A DNA stretch of 64,000 nucleotides from Rhodothermales bacterium (GCA_028284265.1 JANQRZ010000001.1:33178-97177); one strand, 5' to 3'. Positions 42,694-51,537 are shown, numbered from the stretch's first letter. The notes: generated by a model not told the origin, from the letters alone. Translations and numbers: made by a program.

Positions 42694-43713
42694 ATGCGAC
42701 TGAATCGCTACTCCTTCCTCTCGCTCCTTGCGGGTGCGCTCTTCCTGCTACCGCAGGCCGTGTCCGCCCAGAGCCTCACCGCTGGTGCTGTGCTGGACTC
42801 GCCGGTCTACTCCGACACGCGCGGCAGCGGCGGTATCGTCATCACGCAGTCCAAGGCTGACTTCATCGATGGCGGTGGCGTCTCCTGCGCCAATGCCGAT
42901 GGCGGCTACACCACCGACAACAGCTACTTCCGCGCCTTCGATCTCTCTGGGATCGACGACGACACCGATGACATCACGGTGACGAGCGTGGACTTGGGCA
43001 TCGGTGGCATCACGCTCAACGGCAACGATCCTGTTTCCACAACGGTCCGCTTCCACGAGGTCGCCATCCTCAACCCGGATGGGTCGTTCCTCATCGGTGA
43101 TGCGACGCTGATTGGCGAGCAGGAGTACATCGTCAGCGAGGCCGAGGCCAACTCGCTCCAGAATGTCGAGATCACGGAAAACATCGTGCTCCCGATGGAC
43201 GCCATCATCGCGGTTGAATGGTTTGCCCCGAGCGGCAACCCGGCGGATACAGGACTTGACAACCCCTGGGATATCCGCTACGGTCAGAACAACTTCGGCG
43301 AAACCGGCCCGACGCTCTTGGCTTCGGAGGCATGTGGCATCGTTGACCCGACGTTCACCGGTGACCTTGGTGACTTCGGTGACCTGAACTGGGTGCTCTT
43401 CGTCAACGGAACGCTCGGTGCCGTCGCGAATGAAGATGGAGCTACCCCGCAGTTCGTCTCGCTCGGTTCCAACTTCCCGAACCCGGTGGTCTCGGGCACG
43501 ACCCGCATCCCGTTCGCACTGGAAGCCGCACAAGACGTGACCGTGGCGGTCTTCGACGCCCTCGGTCGTGAGGTCATCTCGACCGCCGCCACGTTCGCCG
43601 CAGGCGACCAGTCGGTCACGATCGACACGAGCGCACTCCCGAACGGTGTCTACTTCTACCGCCTCAGCGCGGGCGACACGACGCAGACCCGGAAGATGAC
43701 GGTGGTGCAGTAA
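42694..43713 (+). CDS. Secreted T9SS cargo of unknown function
   Basis: I chose the ATG at 42694 because a signal peptide (SFLSLLAGALFLLPQAVSAQ) starts there; the upstream ATG at 42655 adds 13 residues outside the expected pattern. The mature part of about 235 residues is beta-rich and Asp/Thr/Gly-rich (RAFDLSGIDDDTDDITVTSVDLGIG in pieces), similar in style to secreted binding modules, and has two Cys in its middle third. No enzyme motif is seen. The C-terminal 80 residues are a T9SS type A sorting domain (NFPNPVVSGTTRIPF, VTVAVFDALGREVIS, LPNGVYFYRLS). It has its own promoter and terminator. Confidence 0.8.
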   Translation: MRLNRYSFLSLLAGALFLLPQAVSAQSLTAGAVLDSPVYSDTRGSGGIVITQSKADFIDGGGVSCANADGGYTTDNSYFRAFDLSGIDDDTDDITVTSVDLGIGGITLNGNDPVSTTVRFHEVAILNPDGSFLIGDATLIGEQEYIVSEAEANSLQNVEITENIVLPMDAIIAVEWFAPSGNPADTGLDNPWDIRYGQNNFGETGPTLLASEACGIVDPTFTGDLGDFGDLNWVLFVNGTLGAVANEDGATPQFVSLGSNFPNPVVSGTTRIPFALEAAQDVTVAVFDALGREVISTAATFAAGDQSVTIDTSALPNGVYFYRLSAGDTTQTRKMTVVQ

Positions 43714-43738
43714 GCTCCACCTCGCGTCTCAGCACAAC

Positions 43739-43776
43739 GGGGTGCCCTGCCGACGGTAGGGCACCCCTTCTTGTTT
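43739..43776 (+). terminator. Intrinsic terminator after the T9SS cargo
   Basis: GGGGTGCCCT (43739-43748) pairs perfectly with AGGGCACCCC (43758-43767), followed by TTCTTGTTT. It abuts the end of the convergent rarA gene. Confidence 0.85.
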
Positions 43777-45145
43777 AGGCGTCCTCGTCTGCATAGCGCC
43801 GGGCGCGCTTCTCGATGGACTCCTCGGCGTCGCGCTCGCGCCATACGGCGAGGCGCTCGGCGACGGTACGCTCATAGCCCATATCACGCGGAGCGTAGAA
43901 ATAGAGACCCTGCATCTCAGCGGGGAGGTACTGCTCCGAGACGTAGCCGTCGCGGTAGGCGTGAGGGTATTTGTAGCCGATGCCGTGTCCCAGTCCCGCC
44001 TTGTCTCGGCTTCCGTCCTTGAGCGGATTTGGCACGTCGCCAGTCTGCTCGTTCTGGACGTGCTTCAGTGCATCGAAGTAGGCGAAGACGCTGTTGCTCT
44101 TTGGAGCGGTGGCGAGGTAGAGGCAGCACTCGGCGAGGTGGAACTGGCCTTCGGGCATCCCGACGTAGTCGAACGCGGCAGCGCACGCGGTGGCGACCTG
44201 TAAGGCGCGTGGATCGGCGAGACCGATGTCCTCGGCGGCGAAGATGAGGAGGCGGCGCAGGATAAAGCGTGGGTCTTCGCCCGCGTAGACCATTCGCGCC
44301 AGCCAGTAGAGCGCCGCGTCGGGGTCGCTTCCGCGCAGGCTCTTGATGAATGCCGAGATCGTGTCGAAGTGCGCGTCGCCCTCCTTGTCGTAGAGCACGG
44401 CCCGGCGCTGGATCGAGTCTTCGGCCACGGCCAGGTCGATGGCGATGGTCCCCGCCTCGTCCGATGGGGTCGTCTCGACGGCCAGTTCGAGCGCGCCCAG
44501 CAGGCTCCGGGCATCGCCGTTGGCGGTGCTCACGAGGTGGTCGAGTGCGTCGCCGTCGATCTGCACGGCGCGGCTTCCATAGCCTCGTTGCGCATCCGCG
44601 AGGGCCTGTTCTGCTACCTTCCGCAGATCGTCCTCTGTGAGCGTCTTTAGCTCGAAGATGCGGCTCCGCGAGACGAGTGCCTTGTTGACCTCGAAGTAGG
44701 GGTTCTCGGTCGTCGCGCCGATGAAGGTGACGGTGCCGTTCTCGACGTGGGGGAGCAGGGCGTCCTGCTGCGCCTTGTTGAAGCGGTGCACCTCGTCCAC
44801 GAACAGGATGGTCCGCTGCCCGTGGAGCCGTAGCCGCTCCTGCGCCGCTCCGATTTCCTCGCGGATGTTCTTCACCCCGGCCAGCACCGCGTTGAGTGTG
44901 GCGAAGTGGCTCTTAGTCGTGTTCGCGATGATGCGGGCGAGGGTGGTCTTGCCTGTGCCCGGCGGCCCGAAGAAGAGGAGCGACGTGATGCGGTCGGCCT
45001 CAATGGCGCGGCGGAGCAGCTTGCCGGGGCCGAGGATGTGCGGTTGCCCGACGAAGTCGTCGAGCGTACGTGGTCGCATCCGGTCGGCGAGGGGGGCGGT
45101 GGCGGCGCGGGTATCGTCGGCGCGGGCTTGGAAGAGGTCGGGCAT
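43775..45145 (-). CDS. rarA: Replication-associated recombination protein A (AAA+ ATPase)
   Basis: The 456-residue protein has the RarA/MgsA/WRNIP1 layout: an N-terminal PLADRMRPRTLDDFVGQPHILG, Walker A FFGPPGTGKTTLARI, Walker B ILFVDEVHRFNKAQQD and sensor 1 FIGATTENPYFEVNKAL. It acts at stalled replication forks as a clamp-loader-like tetramer. The C-terminal helical domain (FDTISAFIKSLRGSDPDAALYWLARM) is intact, and the length is normal for the family. Confidence 0.95.
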   Translation of the reverse strand: MPDLFQARADDTRAATAPLADRMRPRTLDDFVGQPHILGPGKLLRRAIEADRITSLLFFGPPGTGKTTLARIIANTTKSHFATLNAVLAGVKNIREEIGAAQERLRLHGQRTILFVDEVHRFNKAQQDALLPHVENGTVTFIGATTENPYFEVNKALVSRSRIFELKTLTEDDLRKVAEQALADAQRGYGSRAVQIDGDALDHLVSTANGDARSLLGALELAVETTPSDEAGTIAIDLAVAEDSIQRRAVLYDKEGDAHFDTISAFIKSLRGSDPDAALYWLARMVYAGEDPRFILRRLLIFAAEDIGLADPRALQVATACAAAFDYVGMPEGQFHLAECCLYLATAPKSNSVFAYFDALKHVQNEQTGDVPNPLKDGSRDKAGLGHGIGYKYPHAYRDGYVSEQYLPAEMQGLYFYAPRDMGYERTVAERLAVWRERDAEESIEKRARRYADEDA

Positions 45146-45274
45146 GGGGCGGGCGGGAAGAGAGGAAGATGAGGGAAGCTACTTGCTCTCCGTAAGTCTC
45201 TCCGTGTTGTGTCGTTTTTGGCGCACGGCGTATGCGCCTCTGGCGCTTGCCTTTTCTGGTTTTAGGTGGTTTAT

Positions 45275-45288
45275 TGTAAGCGCTTTCA
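45275..45288. promoter_or_regulatory. LacI/GalR-family (cre-like) operator upstream of the 45322 cargo
   Basis: TGTAAGCGCTTTCA is a near-perfect palindrome centred on CG and matches the TGNAANCGNTTNCA consensus on either strand. It lies 33 bp before the ATG and probably overlaps the promoter or transcription start. It is the partner of the site at 22997. Confidence 0.6.
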
Positions 45289-45321
45289 TCGTCCCTCTCT
45301 CATCCCTATCCCCGTTTTGCT

Positions 45322-46842
45322 ATGATTCGCTCCATCCTGGCCGCCTTCGTGGCCTTCCTCCTCGTAGCGCCCTGCGCCCTCGCGCAGCCTACCATCGACG
45401 GTGACCTTTCGGACAGCCAGTACGAAAGTCTCGCCACCAAGCTCAACGCCAATGCCGGGTTCGGTCCCGACATTGACGTGAATGAGATTCTTTACTACGC
45501 TGACTTCGACAACGAGGTGCTCTACCTCGGCGTCAAGGGCAAAGTCAACCAGTTCTCGAGCGACGGTTTCGGCCTCTACCTCAACTTCGACGCCCCGGTA
45601 GGTGCTGCGGCCGGATCGCTGCTCGGCGATGTCACCGGAGCGGAGTTCAACTACCTCGGAGCCGCCGACTCCGCGTTTACGGCGGACTTTGAGGTGGACT
45701 ACGCCTTCTGGGCCAGCCCGGGTGCCACTAGCAGCAGCCTCTTCTTCGATGCCGTCACCTACGTGGACTCGACGCGCTCCGACTTCCTCGGCGAGGCCGA
45801 TCAGATTGGTACTGCGACCGTCGGTCCTGCCGATGACACCACCAACACGGGTGGGCCGCTGTTCTTCAGCACGATCACCTTCGCCTTCGACAACAGCGCC
45901 TCCGGCGATACGGGGCTGGAGTTCTCGATTCCCTTCGCTGATCTCGGGATCGACGCGGAGGACGCGGGGAATATCCACGCCTTCGCCTTTGTCGCCTCCT
46001 CGACGGCCTACTTCTCGGATGTGACCGTGCCGGGTGATGTAACGGCGGGCAACCTCGGCTTTGATCCGAGCTTCTCGGCCAACATGACTGACTCGGACTG
46101 TGCGTGCCCCAACCCGTCCTCCACCATTGGGAGTGGACCGTACAACGCTTCGGCTCCGCTCATGCAAACGGGGGGACCGAACTTCGACCTGATGGCAGAT
46201 GTCGGTTCTATGACGGTCACGCAGGGCGGCTCGTTCGCCGTCAGTTTCACTGTGATGAACAACACGAGTAACCCGGCCACGGGTGACCTGTTCTTCACAG
46301 CTTCGCGCAATGGCACCACCCTGATCCAGCAAAACGTCTTCAACGATCAGACGGTTGGAGCCAACTCGTCAGCCTCTGCAGGGTACGTGCAGCAAGTGCC
46401 TGCGAGCGCACCGCTCGGCACGTATGCCTACACGGTTCGTATCGGCAACTTCCCGAGTGGAACCGTGGACTCGGAGACGTTCATGATTACCGTTACGGCA
46501 CCAGACCGGGTGGCCGGGGGCGCGACCGAGTGGAGCGTGACCGACGCCGTGTGGCAGGACGAAGCGACGGAAGCTACCGCTCGCACGACCGAGATCGGGG
46601 TCTACCCGAACCCGTTCGTCGACCGTACTGAGATCGCCTACACGCTCGAGCAGAGCGCGAAGGTGGCGCTCACCATCTACGATGTGCTCGGTCGGGAGGT
46701 GGCAGTGCTGACGGATGAGATGATGGAAGCCGGTGCGCACACGGCGACGTTCGATGCGCGCGGTCTGGCGACGGGTACCTACATCTACCGTCTGGTAGCG
46801 GGCGATGATGTGCAGAGTGGTCGCATCACGCTCATGCGCTAA
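45322..46842 (+). CDS. Secreted carbohydrate-binding-like protein with T9SS domain
   Basis: The 506-residue protein has a signal peptide (ILAAFVAFLLVAPCALAQ). Residues about 22-245 begin PTIDGDLSDSQYESLATK and continue as a CBM9/DOMON-like beta-sandwich (VLYLGVKGKVNQ, GFGLYLNFDAP, LEFSIPFADLGID), a fold that binds sugars in other proteins. A module at about 290-395 is shared with the GH81 protein and the cargo at 14964 (MNNTSNPATGDLFFTAS, QVPASAPLGTYAYTVRIG). The end is a T9SS sorting domain (VYPNPFVDRTEIAY, LTIYDVLGREVAVL). The LacI-type operator upstream links its control to that of GH81; it may help bind the same glucan. Confidence 0.82.
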   Translation: MIRSILAAFVAFLLVAPCALAQPTIDGDLSDSQYESLATKLNANAGFGPDIDVNEILYYADFDNEVLYLGVKGKVNQFSSDGFGLYLNFDAPVGAAAGSLLGDVTGAEFNYLGAADSAFTADFEVDYAFWASPGATSSSLFFDAVTYVDSTRSDFLGEADQIGTATVGPADDTTNTGGPLFFSTITFAFDNSASGDTGLEFSIPFADLGIDAEDAGNIHAFAFVASSTAYFSDVTVPGDVTAGNLGFDPSFSANMTDSDCACPNPSSTIGSGPYNASAPLMQTGGPNFDLMADVGSMTVTQGGSFAVSFTVMNNTSNPATGDLFFTASRNGTTLIQQNVFNDQTVGANSSASAGYVQQVPASAPLGTYAYTVRIGNFPSGTVDSETFMITVTAPDRVAGGATEWSVTDAVWQDEATEATARTTEIGVYPNPFVDRTEIAYTLEQSAKVALTIYDVLGREVAVLTDEMMEAGAHTATFDARGLATGTYIYRLVAGDDVQSGRITLMR

Positions 46843-46857
46843 GGCATAGGCAGACCA

Positions 46858-46912
46858 GGCAAACGGCAGCGCCGCCCAAGCTCTCGGCTCGGGCGGCGCT
46901 GTTGCGTTTGCC
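46858..46912 (+). terminator. Long hairpin terminator after the 45322 cargo
   Basis: GGCAAAC (46858-46864) pairs with GTTTGCC (46906-46912), and CAGCGCCGCCC (46867-46877) pairs with GGGCGGCGCTG (46891-46901). A T-rich stretch lies inside the descending arm rather than after it, so it may act as a hairpin rather than a classical U-run terminator. Confidence 0.7.
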
Positions 46913-46942
46913 GCAGAGCGCAGCCTCGCTAGGAGTGCTACG

Positions 46943-47242
46943 TCAGACGTTGAAGCCTCGCATAACGAGGTCGCGATATTCCCCGTGGTCGCGGATGTAA
47001 GCTGCGATAAAGGGGCACAGTGGCATCACGGTCAGGCCCTCGGCCCGTGCCCAATCGAGCGCCGTGCGCGCGAGCGCAGCCCCGATCCCTTGCCCCTCAG
47101 CGGGCACGGGGACCTCGGTATGCGTGAAGACGACGAGGTCGCCTTTCGCACGCTGGTACTCGGCCTTCGCGAGTCCGCCCTCGACTGCTGCCTCGAAGCG
47201 ATGCTGGTCTTCGTTATGGACGATGTTTGGGGTAGTAGACAT
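46943..47242 (-). CDS. GNAT-like N-acetyltransferase (COG2388 type)
   Basis: The 99-residue protein is a minimal GNAT fold: VPAEGQGIGAALARTALDWARAEG is the acetyl-CoA-binding loop and helix, and LTVMPLCPFIAAYIRDHGEYRDLV is the family's C-terminal strand. The short length matches COG2388. The substrate is unknown. It ends a four-gene minus-strand run that begins at folE. Confidence 0.82.
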   Translation of the reverse strand: MSTTPNIVHNEDQHRFEAAVEGGLAKAEYQRAKGDLVVFTHTEVPVPAEGQGIGAALARTALDWARAEGLTVMPLCPFIAAYIRDHGEYRDLVMRGFNV

Positions 47243-47249
47243 AAGCGTA

Positions 47250-47948
47250 TCAAATATCCCCCTGCTGCGGGCGCAAGATGATCTCCTCGACGACGGTGCG
47301 CCCGGTGAGTTTGTGCAGGTCCACGACAGCGTGGGCGATGTCTTCGGGCGGCATGAAGCGTCCGGCAGGCAGATCAGTACCCTCCCAACTCGACGTCAGG
47401 GTAGCGCCGGGGAGAAGCGTCGTCACGCGCAATCCGGTACCTTTGGTTTCTTCTCTCGCGGCACGGGCAAGACCGAGCAGGCCATGCTTGGCCGCGCAGT
47501 AGGCCGCTCCGCCGGGATAGCCTCGGATCGCTGCGACGGAGGCCATGAAGAACAGGTCACCGCGCCCCCGTTCGAGCATCGCTGGGAGGAAGGCCCGCGT
47601 GACGAGGAAGGCGCTCGTGAGGTTGGCGTCGACCTGAGCGCGAAAGTCGGCGGGGTCGAGGTCGAGCAGGCCGCCGGGCTGGAAGGCCCCCGCGTTGTTG
47701 ACGAGCACGTCTGGGGTACCGATCTGCGTCAGCACGTCCTCGGCCGTGGCCGCGACAGCGTTTTCGTCCGTCACGTCGCATGGGAAGACAGTAGCCTCGG
47801 CTCCGAGTGCCCGACATTGCGCGGCGACTGCGTCGAGCTTGGTTTTCGTTCGGGCGATGAGGCTGAGGCGGGCTTCTGGCTCGACGGCAAACGCTTCGGC
47901 GATGGCGGCTCCGATGCCTTGGCTCGCTCCGGTGATGACGATGGTCAT
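47250..47948 (-). CDS. Short-chain dehydrogenase/reductase
   Basis: The 232-residue SDR has the cofactor motif TGASQGIGAAI, the NNAG motif (DVLVNNAGAFQP) and the catalytic Ser and YxxxK (ASVAAIRGYPGGAAYCAAKHG). The substrate cannot be predicted; the closest style is 3-oxoacyl/sepiapterin-reductase-like enzymes. Because folE and queD are upstream, a pterin reductase role is possible but only inference. It lies 1 bp after the small gene at 47950. Confidence 0.88.
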   Translation of the reverse strand: MTIVITGASQGIGAAIAEAFAVEPEARLSLIARTKTKLDAVAAQCRALGAEATVFPCDVTDENAVAATAEDVLTQIGTPDVLVNNAGAFQPGGLLDLDPADFRAQVDANLTSAFLVTRAFLPAMLERGRGDLFFMASVAAIRGYPGGAAYCAAKHGLLGLARAAREETKGTGLRVTTLLPGATLTSSWEGTDLPAGRFMPPEDIAHAVVDLHKLTGRTVVEEIILRPQQGDI

Positions 47949-47949
47949 G

Positions 47950-48300
47950 TCAGCGTATCTCTTCGAGGGTGGACGTGCCTTCGGACTGATCGCCGCTGGT
48001 CCAGCGCCAGCGTTCGTGGAGTCGGAGGCGACCGTCGGGCAGCACTTCAGGCGTTGTCTCGCACACGCCGGTCATCAACGCACCCGCCGTGTTGACGTGC
48101 TGGTAGCGCATGTCGAGCAGGCCCTCAGCATCAGCGGTGGCGATGAGGGTGCCGAAGGCGATGCTTCCGCCGCGATACGTCGCCCAGACGATGTGCCCTT
48201 CTTGGTGATAGTCAAAGACGGTCTTTTGGCTGACCTCGCCGCTGGCCGAGTTCTCTGCGGCATGGAAGCGTCGCCCGTCGTAGTCGATGCTAGGGTCCAT
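47950..48300 (-). CDS. Small hypothetical protein (n-acetylglutamate-synthase-like by name only)
   Basis: The 116-residue soluble protein has a repeated beta-hairpin design (NSASGEVSQKTVFDYHQEGHIV, YRGGSIAFGTLIATADAEG, RLRLHERWRWTSGDQSEG). It matches a small family often labelled n-acetylglutamate synthase, though no GNAT or kinase motif is visible. It sits in the folE run: folE ends 1 bp upstream and the SDR starts 1 bp downstream. Confidence 0.65.
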   Translation of the reverse strand: MDPSIDYDGRRFHAAENSASGEVSQKTVFDYHQEGHIVWATYRGGSIAFGTLIATADAEGLLDMRYQHVNTAGALMTGVCETTPEVLPDGRLRLHERWRWTSGDQSEGTSTLEEIR

Positions 48301-48301
48301 C

Positions 48302-48952
48302 TCAGCGTCCGACGTGGCGCATGAACTCGGCGCGGGTGTGGATGTTGTTCAGGAACTCGCCGGACATCGCGCTGGTGGTTGTGAGTGAGTTCTGCTTCTC
48401 GGCCCCGCGCATCATCATGCACAGGTGCTGCGCCTCGATCACGACCGCGACGCCTTGGGGTTGGAGCACGCGCTCCACGGCATCGCGAATCTGAATCGTC
48501 AGCCGCTCCTGCACCTGAAGCCGCCGGGCGAACACATCGACCACGCGCGGAATCTTGCTCAGTCCCACGATCCGCCCGTTTGGGATGTAGGCGACGTGCG
48601 CCTTGCCGAAGAACGGCAGCATATGGTGCTCGCACATCGAGTAGACCTCGATGTCCTTGACCACGATCATCTGCGCATAGTCCTCCTCGAAGAGGGCGGA
48701 GCGCAGGATGGCCTCGGGGTCGAGTTGATATCCGTGCGTGAGGAACTGCTGTGCCTTCGCCACGCGCTCGGGCGTTTTGAGTAGCCCCTCGCGCTCGGGG
48801 TCTTCGCCGATGAGTGAGAGGATGTCGCGCGTGTGGGCGGCGAGGCGCTCGGTGGTCGCCTCGTGGTAGACATCGCGCCGCTCGTAGCGTTGCGGCGAGG
48901 CGAGCTCCGAGTCGTCGGTGTGGTGGTTGTCGGTGTTTCGGTTGTCGTTCAT
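48302..48952 (-). CDS. folE: GTP cyclohydrolase I
   Basis: The 216-residue protein has the FolE signatures [20 protein letters not shown] (zinc-binding Cys and His residues), [21 protein letters not shown] and [13 protein letters not shown] with the third zinc Cys. It converts GTP to 7,8-dihydroneopterin triphosphate, the first step of folate, pterin and queuosine synthesis. The N-terminal about 30 residues are acidic and His-rich. It heads a tight run with the small gene at 47950, the SDR and the acetyltransferase; queD lies upstream beyond repeat copy A. Confidence 0.95.
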   Translation of the reverse strand: MNDNRNTDNHHTDDSELASPQRYERRDVYHEATTERLAAHTRDILSLIGEDPEREGLLKTPERVAKAQQFLTHGYQLDPEAILRSALFEEDYAQMIVVKDIEVYSMCEHHMLPFFGKAHVAYIPNGRIVGLSKIPRVVDVFARRLQVQERLTIQIRDAVERVLQPQGVAVVIEAQHLCMMMRGAEKQNSLTTTSAMSGEFLNNIHTRAEFMRHVGR

Positions 48953-49069
48953 AGAAGAGAATAGAAAGAGGAGAGGGAGAAGAGGGAGGAGAAAGCGAGC
49001 AAAGAGAGGAGCACTAGCCTCCTGCTCTCTATTCCCTCTCTTCTCTCTTTTCTATCGTCTCTCCTGAAG
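48953..49069. repeat. Polypurine/polypyrimidine hairpin repeat, copy A
   Basis: A left arm made almost only of A/G (about 48953-49013) and a right arm of C/T (about 49019-49069) fold into a long imperfect stem. The right arm has the core CTCTTTTCTAT and ends CTGAAG, directly after the queD stop on the minus strand. It is similar to copies B, C and D. Confidence 0.75.
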
Positions 49070-49483
49070 TTACTCGCCTCGGTATTCGGCCATATTGTGC
49101 TCGGTCTCGAAGAGGCGGACGCTGTGTAGGCGTCCGCTCGGCAGTACATCGACGATCTGGTTCCAGATGGCGACCGCGACGTTCTCGGTCGATGGCATGA
49201 TGCCGTCGAGGAAGTCCACGTCTAGGTTGAGGTTTTGGTGGTCCAGCTTGTCCACCACGCGCTCATTGAGGATGCGCTTGAGGTCGCCGAGATCGATGAC
49301 GTAGCCTGTCGTCGGGTCCGGCTCGCCCGCGACGGTCACTTCGAGCGTGTAGTTGTGCCCATGCCAGTTCGGGTTGTTGCACTTCCCGAACATCGCCCGA
49401 TTCCATTCGTCGGACTGGGCCGGGTTGTGGAGCCGGTGGGCTGCGTTGAAGCGAACGGTGCGGGTGACGTAGACAAGGGGCAT
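49070..49483 (-). CDS. queD: 6-pyruvoyl-tetrahydropterin/6-carboxytetrahydropterin synthase family
   Basis: The 137-residue protein has the PTPS fold: zinc His in NAAHRLHNP and WHGHNYTLEV, the catalytic Cys in FGKCNNPNWHGHNY, and the C-terminal PSTENVAVAIWNQI and ETEHNMAEYRG. These enzymes use dihydroneopterin triphosphate, the FolE product. In bacteria most make 6-carboxytetrahydropterin for queuosine, and tgt is 3 kb away, so QueD is the likeliest name. A 6-pyruvoyl-tetrahydropterin synthase cannot be excluded, especially with an SDR nearby. Confidence 0.88.
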   Translation of the reverse strand: MPLVYVTRTVRFNAAHRLHNPAQSDEWNRAMFGKCNNPNWHGHNYTLEVTVAGEPDPTTGYVIDLGDLKRILNERVVDKLDHQNLNLDVDFLDGIMPSTENVAVAIWNQIVDVLPSGRLHSVRLFETEHNMAEYRGE

Positions 49484-49611
49484 GGCGGGGCAAAGATCAG
49501 GTGCCCGATCTGAACCCGCCCCCGCCGCCCTTCGTTCCTCGGCATAGTTTCGTGTTCGCTGTCGATCCTACCTTGGGCCTCTGAACTCTTTTCGCCTATC
49601 CGCCTAGCACT

Positions 49612-49950
49612 GTGAGCAAAACCCTCTTCCAGAAAATCGCCGACAGCGAGATTCCCGCCGATATCGTCTACGAAGACGACCGCGCTCTTGCCTTCCGCGA
49701 CATCAACCCGCAGGCCCCGGTTCACATCCTGGTTGTCCCCCGCAAGCCGATCCCGCGCGCCGACCAGATAGAAGAGTCGGATGAAGCGCTCATCGGGCAC
49801 CTGTTCACGGTCGCTCGTGTTGTGGCGAAGCAGGAAGGCTTGCAGGACTACCGCCTTGTGATGAACAACGGCGCGGGAGCCGGACAGACGGTCTTTCATA
49901 TCCATCTGCACATGCTCGGCGGACGCTCGATGCAGTGGCCGCCGGGTTAA
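49612..49950 (+). CDS. HIT-family nucleotide-binding hydrolase
   Basis: The 112-residue protein starts with GTG and has the histidine triad HIHLHMLGG at residues about 95-103, with the family start LFQKIADSEIPADIVYEDD and LAFRDINPQAPVH. HIT proteins such as HinT hydrolyse purine phosphoramidates. It is a single gene with a TACCTTGG -7-like box at 49569. Confidence 0.92.
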   Translation: MSKTLFQKIADSEIPADIVYEDDRALAFRDINPQAPVHILVVPRKPIPRADQIEESDEALIGHLFTVARVVAKQEGLQDYRLVMNNGAGAGQTVFHIHLHMLGGRSMQWPPG

Positions 49951-50002
49951 GCTTGATGGGCAGCGGGCGATTCATTAGGGTACAGCCCTCTGTCTTCCGC
50001 AT

Positions 50003-50770
50003 ATGATCCACGTCCAGGATGTCCACGTCACGCTCGGCGGCACGCCCGTGCTGCACGACGTGTCGTTCTACGTGGCGACCGGGCAGATCGCAGGCTACGT
50101 CGGCCCGAACGGTGCAGGCAAGACGACGACGATGCGCTTGCTCACGGGTACCCTCGCGCCAGACCACGGGCGCGTCGTCGTAGCGGGGGTGGACGTGGGG
50201 GCGCACCCACTGGAGGCGAAGCGGCGCTACGGCTTCGTGCCGGAGCACGGTCACATCTACGAGAGCTTTACGCCGGAGGAGTACCTCCTCTTCGTCGGTC
50301 GGATGTATGGATTGAACGAGACATTGGTACGCACGCGCATCGCCGCGCTCCTGCGCTACTGGCGGCTAGAGGACGAGGCGCAGCGCAAGATGGTCGGCTT
50401 CTCGAAGGGGATGAAGCAGAAGGTGCTCCTCTCCGCCGCGCTGCTCCACGCGCCGCCGGTCCTCTTGCTCGACGAGCCGCTCTCCGGCCTCGACGCTGAG
50501 GCGGTGCTTCTCGTCCGTGCCCTGCTTCGCACATGGGCTGATGCCGGGCACACCGTGCTCTATTCGTCCCACATTCTCGACGCCGTTGAGCGGATCGCCG
50601 ACTGGGTGATCGTGATCCGGGAGGGCCAGATCATCGGTGAGGGGTCGCCGGAGGCGCTGAAGACTGAGACGGCAGCGGCCTCGCTCGAACTCGCCTTCAG
50701 CCAACTCACGGCTACTGAGGATGTGCTCGCACGGACGGAGCAACTGATGGCCGAGGGCTTCGGCGAGTAG
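50003..50770 (+). CDS. ABC transporter ATP-binding protein without adjacent permease
   Basis: The 255-residue ATPase has Walker A GPNGAGKTTTM, Q-loop region YGFVPEH, signature FSKGMKQKVLL and Walker B PVLLLDEPLSGLDAEAV followed by SHILD. The composition is that of ABC-2 type exporters (drug, lipid or polysaccharide export). No membrane gene follows: the next gene is coaE after repeat B. The permease must be elsewhere, or the protein serves several complexes. Confidence 0.9.
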   Translation: MIHVQDVHVTLGGTPVLHDVSFYVATGQIAGYVGPNGAGKTTTMRLLTGTLAPDHGRVVVAGVDVGAHPLEAKRRYGFVPEHGHIYESFTPEEYLLFVGRMYGLNETLVRTRIAALLRYWRLEDEAQRKMVGFSKGMKQKVLLSAALLHAPPVLLLDEPLSGLDAEAVLLVRALLRTWADAGHTVLYSSHILDAVERIADWVIVIREGQIIGEGSPEALKTETAAASLELAFSQLTATEDVLARTEQLMAEGFGE

Positions 50771-50843
50771 GAGAGGAGAAAGAGGGAGGGGGGAGCCGAC
50801 CTCTCTTTTCTATCTTCCCTCTCTCCTCCATCCTCTCTGAACC
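50771..50843. repeat. Polypurine/polypyrimidine hairpin repeat, copy B
   Basis: It lies immediately after the ABC gene stop (TAG at 50768-50770) and fills the whole gap to the coaE ATG. Purine arm, spacer CCGAC, then a pyrimidine arm with CTCTCTTTTCTAT and CTCTGAA near its end. Pairing is imperfect. Confidence 0.75.
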
Positions 50844-51452
50844 ATGAACACTCTCGGCGTCACTGGCGGAATCGGTAGCGGCAAGTCGGCGGTCTGCCGG
50901 ATACTCGGCGACCTCGGCGCGCGCGTGGTCTATGCCGACGAAGTGGCGAAGCGATTGATGCACGAGGACGCTGATCTCCGGGCCGATATCATCGAGGCCT
51001 TCGGAGCCGAGAGCTATGACGAGGCGGGAGCGCTGAATCGGGCGCACCTCGCCGCCCGCGTCTTCGGCGATGAGGTGCAGCTTGCCCGACTAAACGCCCT
51101 CGTTCATCCTCGTGTCCGTGCCGAGATGCTGCGCCTGATCGATGAGGCTCGCGCCGACGCTGCCCCGCTCCTCGTCTATGAAGCCGCCCTCCTCTTCGAT
51201 GTGGGAGCCGACCAACTGCTTGATGCGGTTGCCGTGGTCGATGCGCCGGTAGAGACCCGGATCGCCCGCGTGATGGCGCGTGACGGGGCACCCCGCGAAG
51301 CCGTCCTCGCCCGGATGCAGCATCAGTTCTCGTCCGATGAGTTCCGCGCCCGCGCCGACTATGTGATTGAGAACGATGGCAACATGGATGCCCTCGAAGC
51401 TCAGGTCGAAGCACTCTACGCCGCGCTCGTAGTGGACGAGTCGGGTCGCTAG
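50844..51452 (+). CDS. coaE: Dephospho-CoA kinase
   Basis: The 202-residue protein has the P-loop GVTGGIGSGKSAV and conserved AHLAARVFGDE, LNALVHPRVRAEM and LLVYEAALLFD. It phosphorylates dephospho-CoA at the ribose 3'-OH, the last step of coenzyme A synthesis. Length and motifs are standard. Confidence 0.93.
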   Translation: MNTLGVTGGIGSGKSAVCRILGDLGARVVYADEVAKRLMHEDADLRADIIEAFGAESYDEAGALNRAHLAARVFGDEVQLARLNALVHPRVRAEMLRLIDEARADAAPLLVYEAALLFDVGADQLLDAVAVVDAPVETRIARVMARDGAPREAVLARMQHQFSSDEFRARADYVIENDGNMDALEAQVEALYAALVVDESGR

Positions 51453-51537
51453 CAGGCAGGAAGTAACACTTTTCTAACGTCGCCCCTGCGTGCGCCCCGG
51501 CGCTGTATTTTCCGCCGACCTCCTGCCTCGCCGCCCT

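Noticed and set aside
45205..45240. GGCGCA...TGCGCC as a terminator before the 45322 gene
   Set aside because: The stem is only 6 bp, and it lies just upstream of rarA on the other strand with no gene to terminate in that direction.
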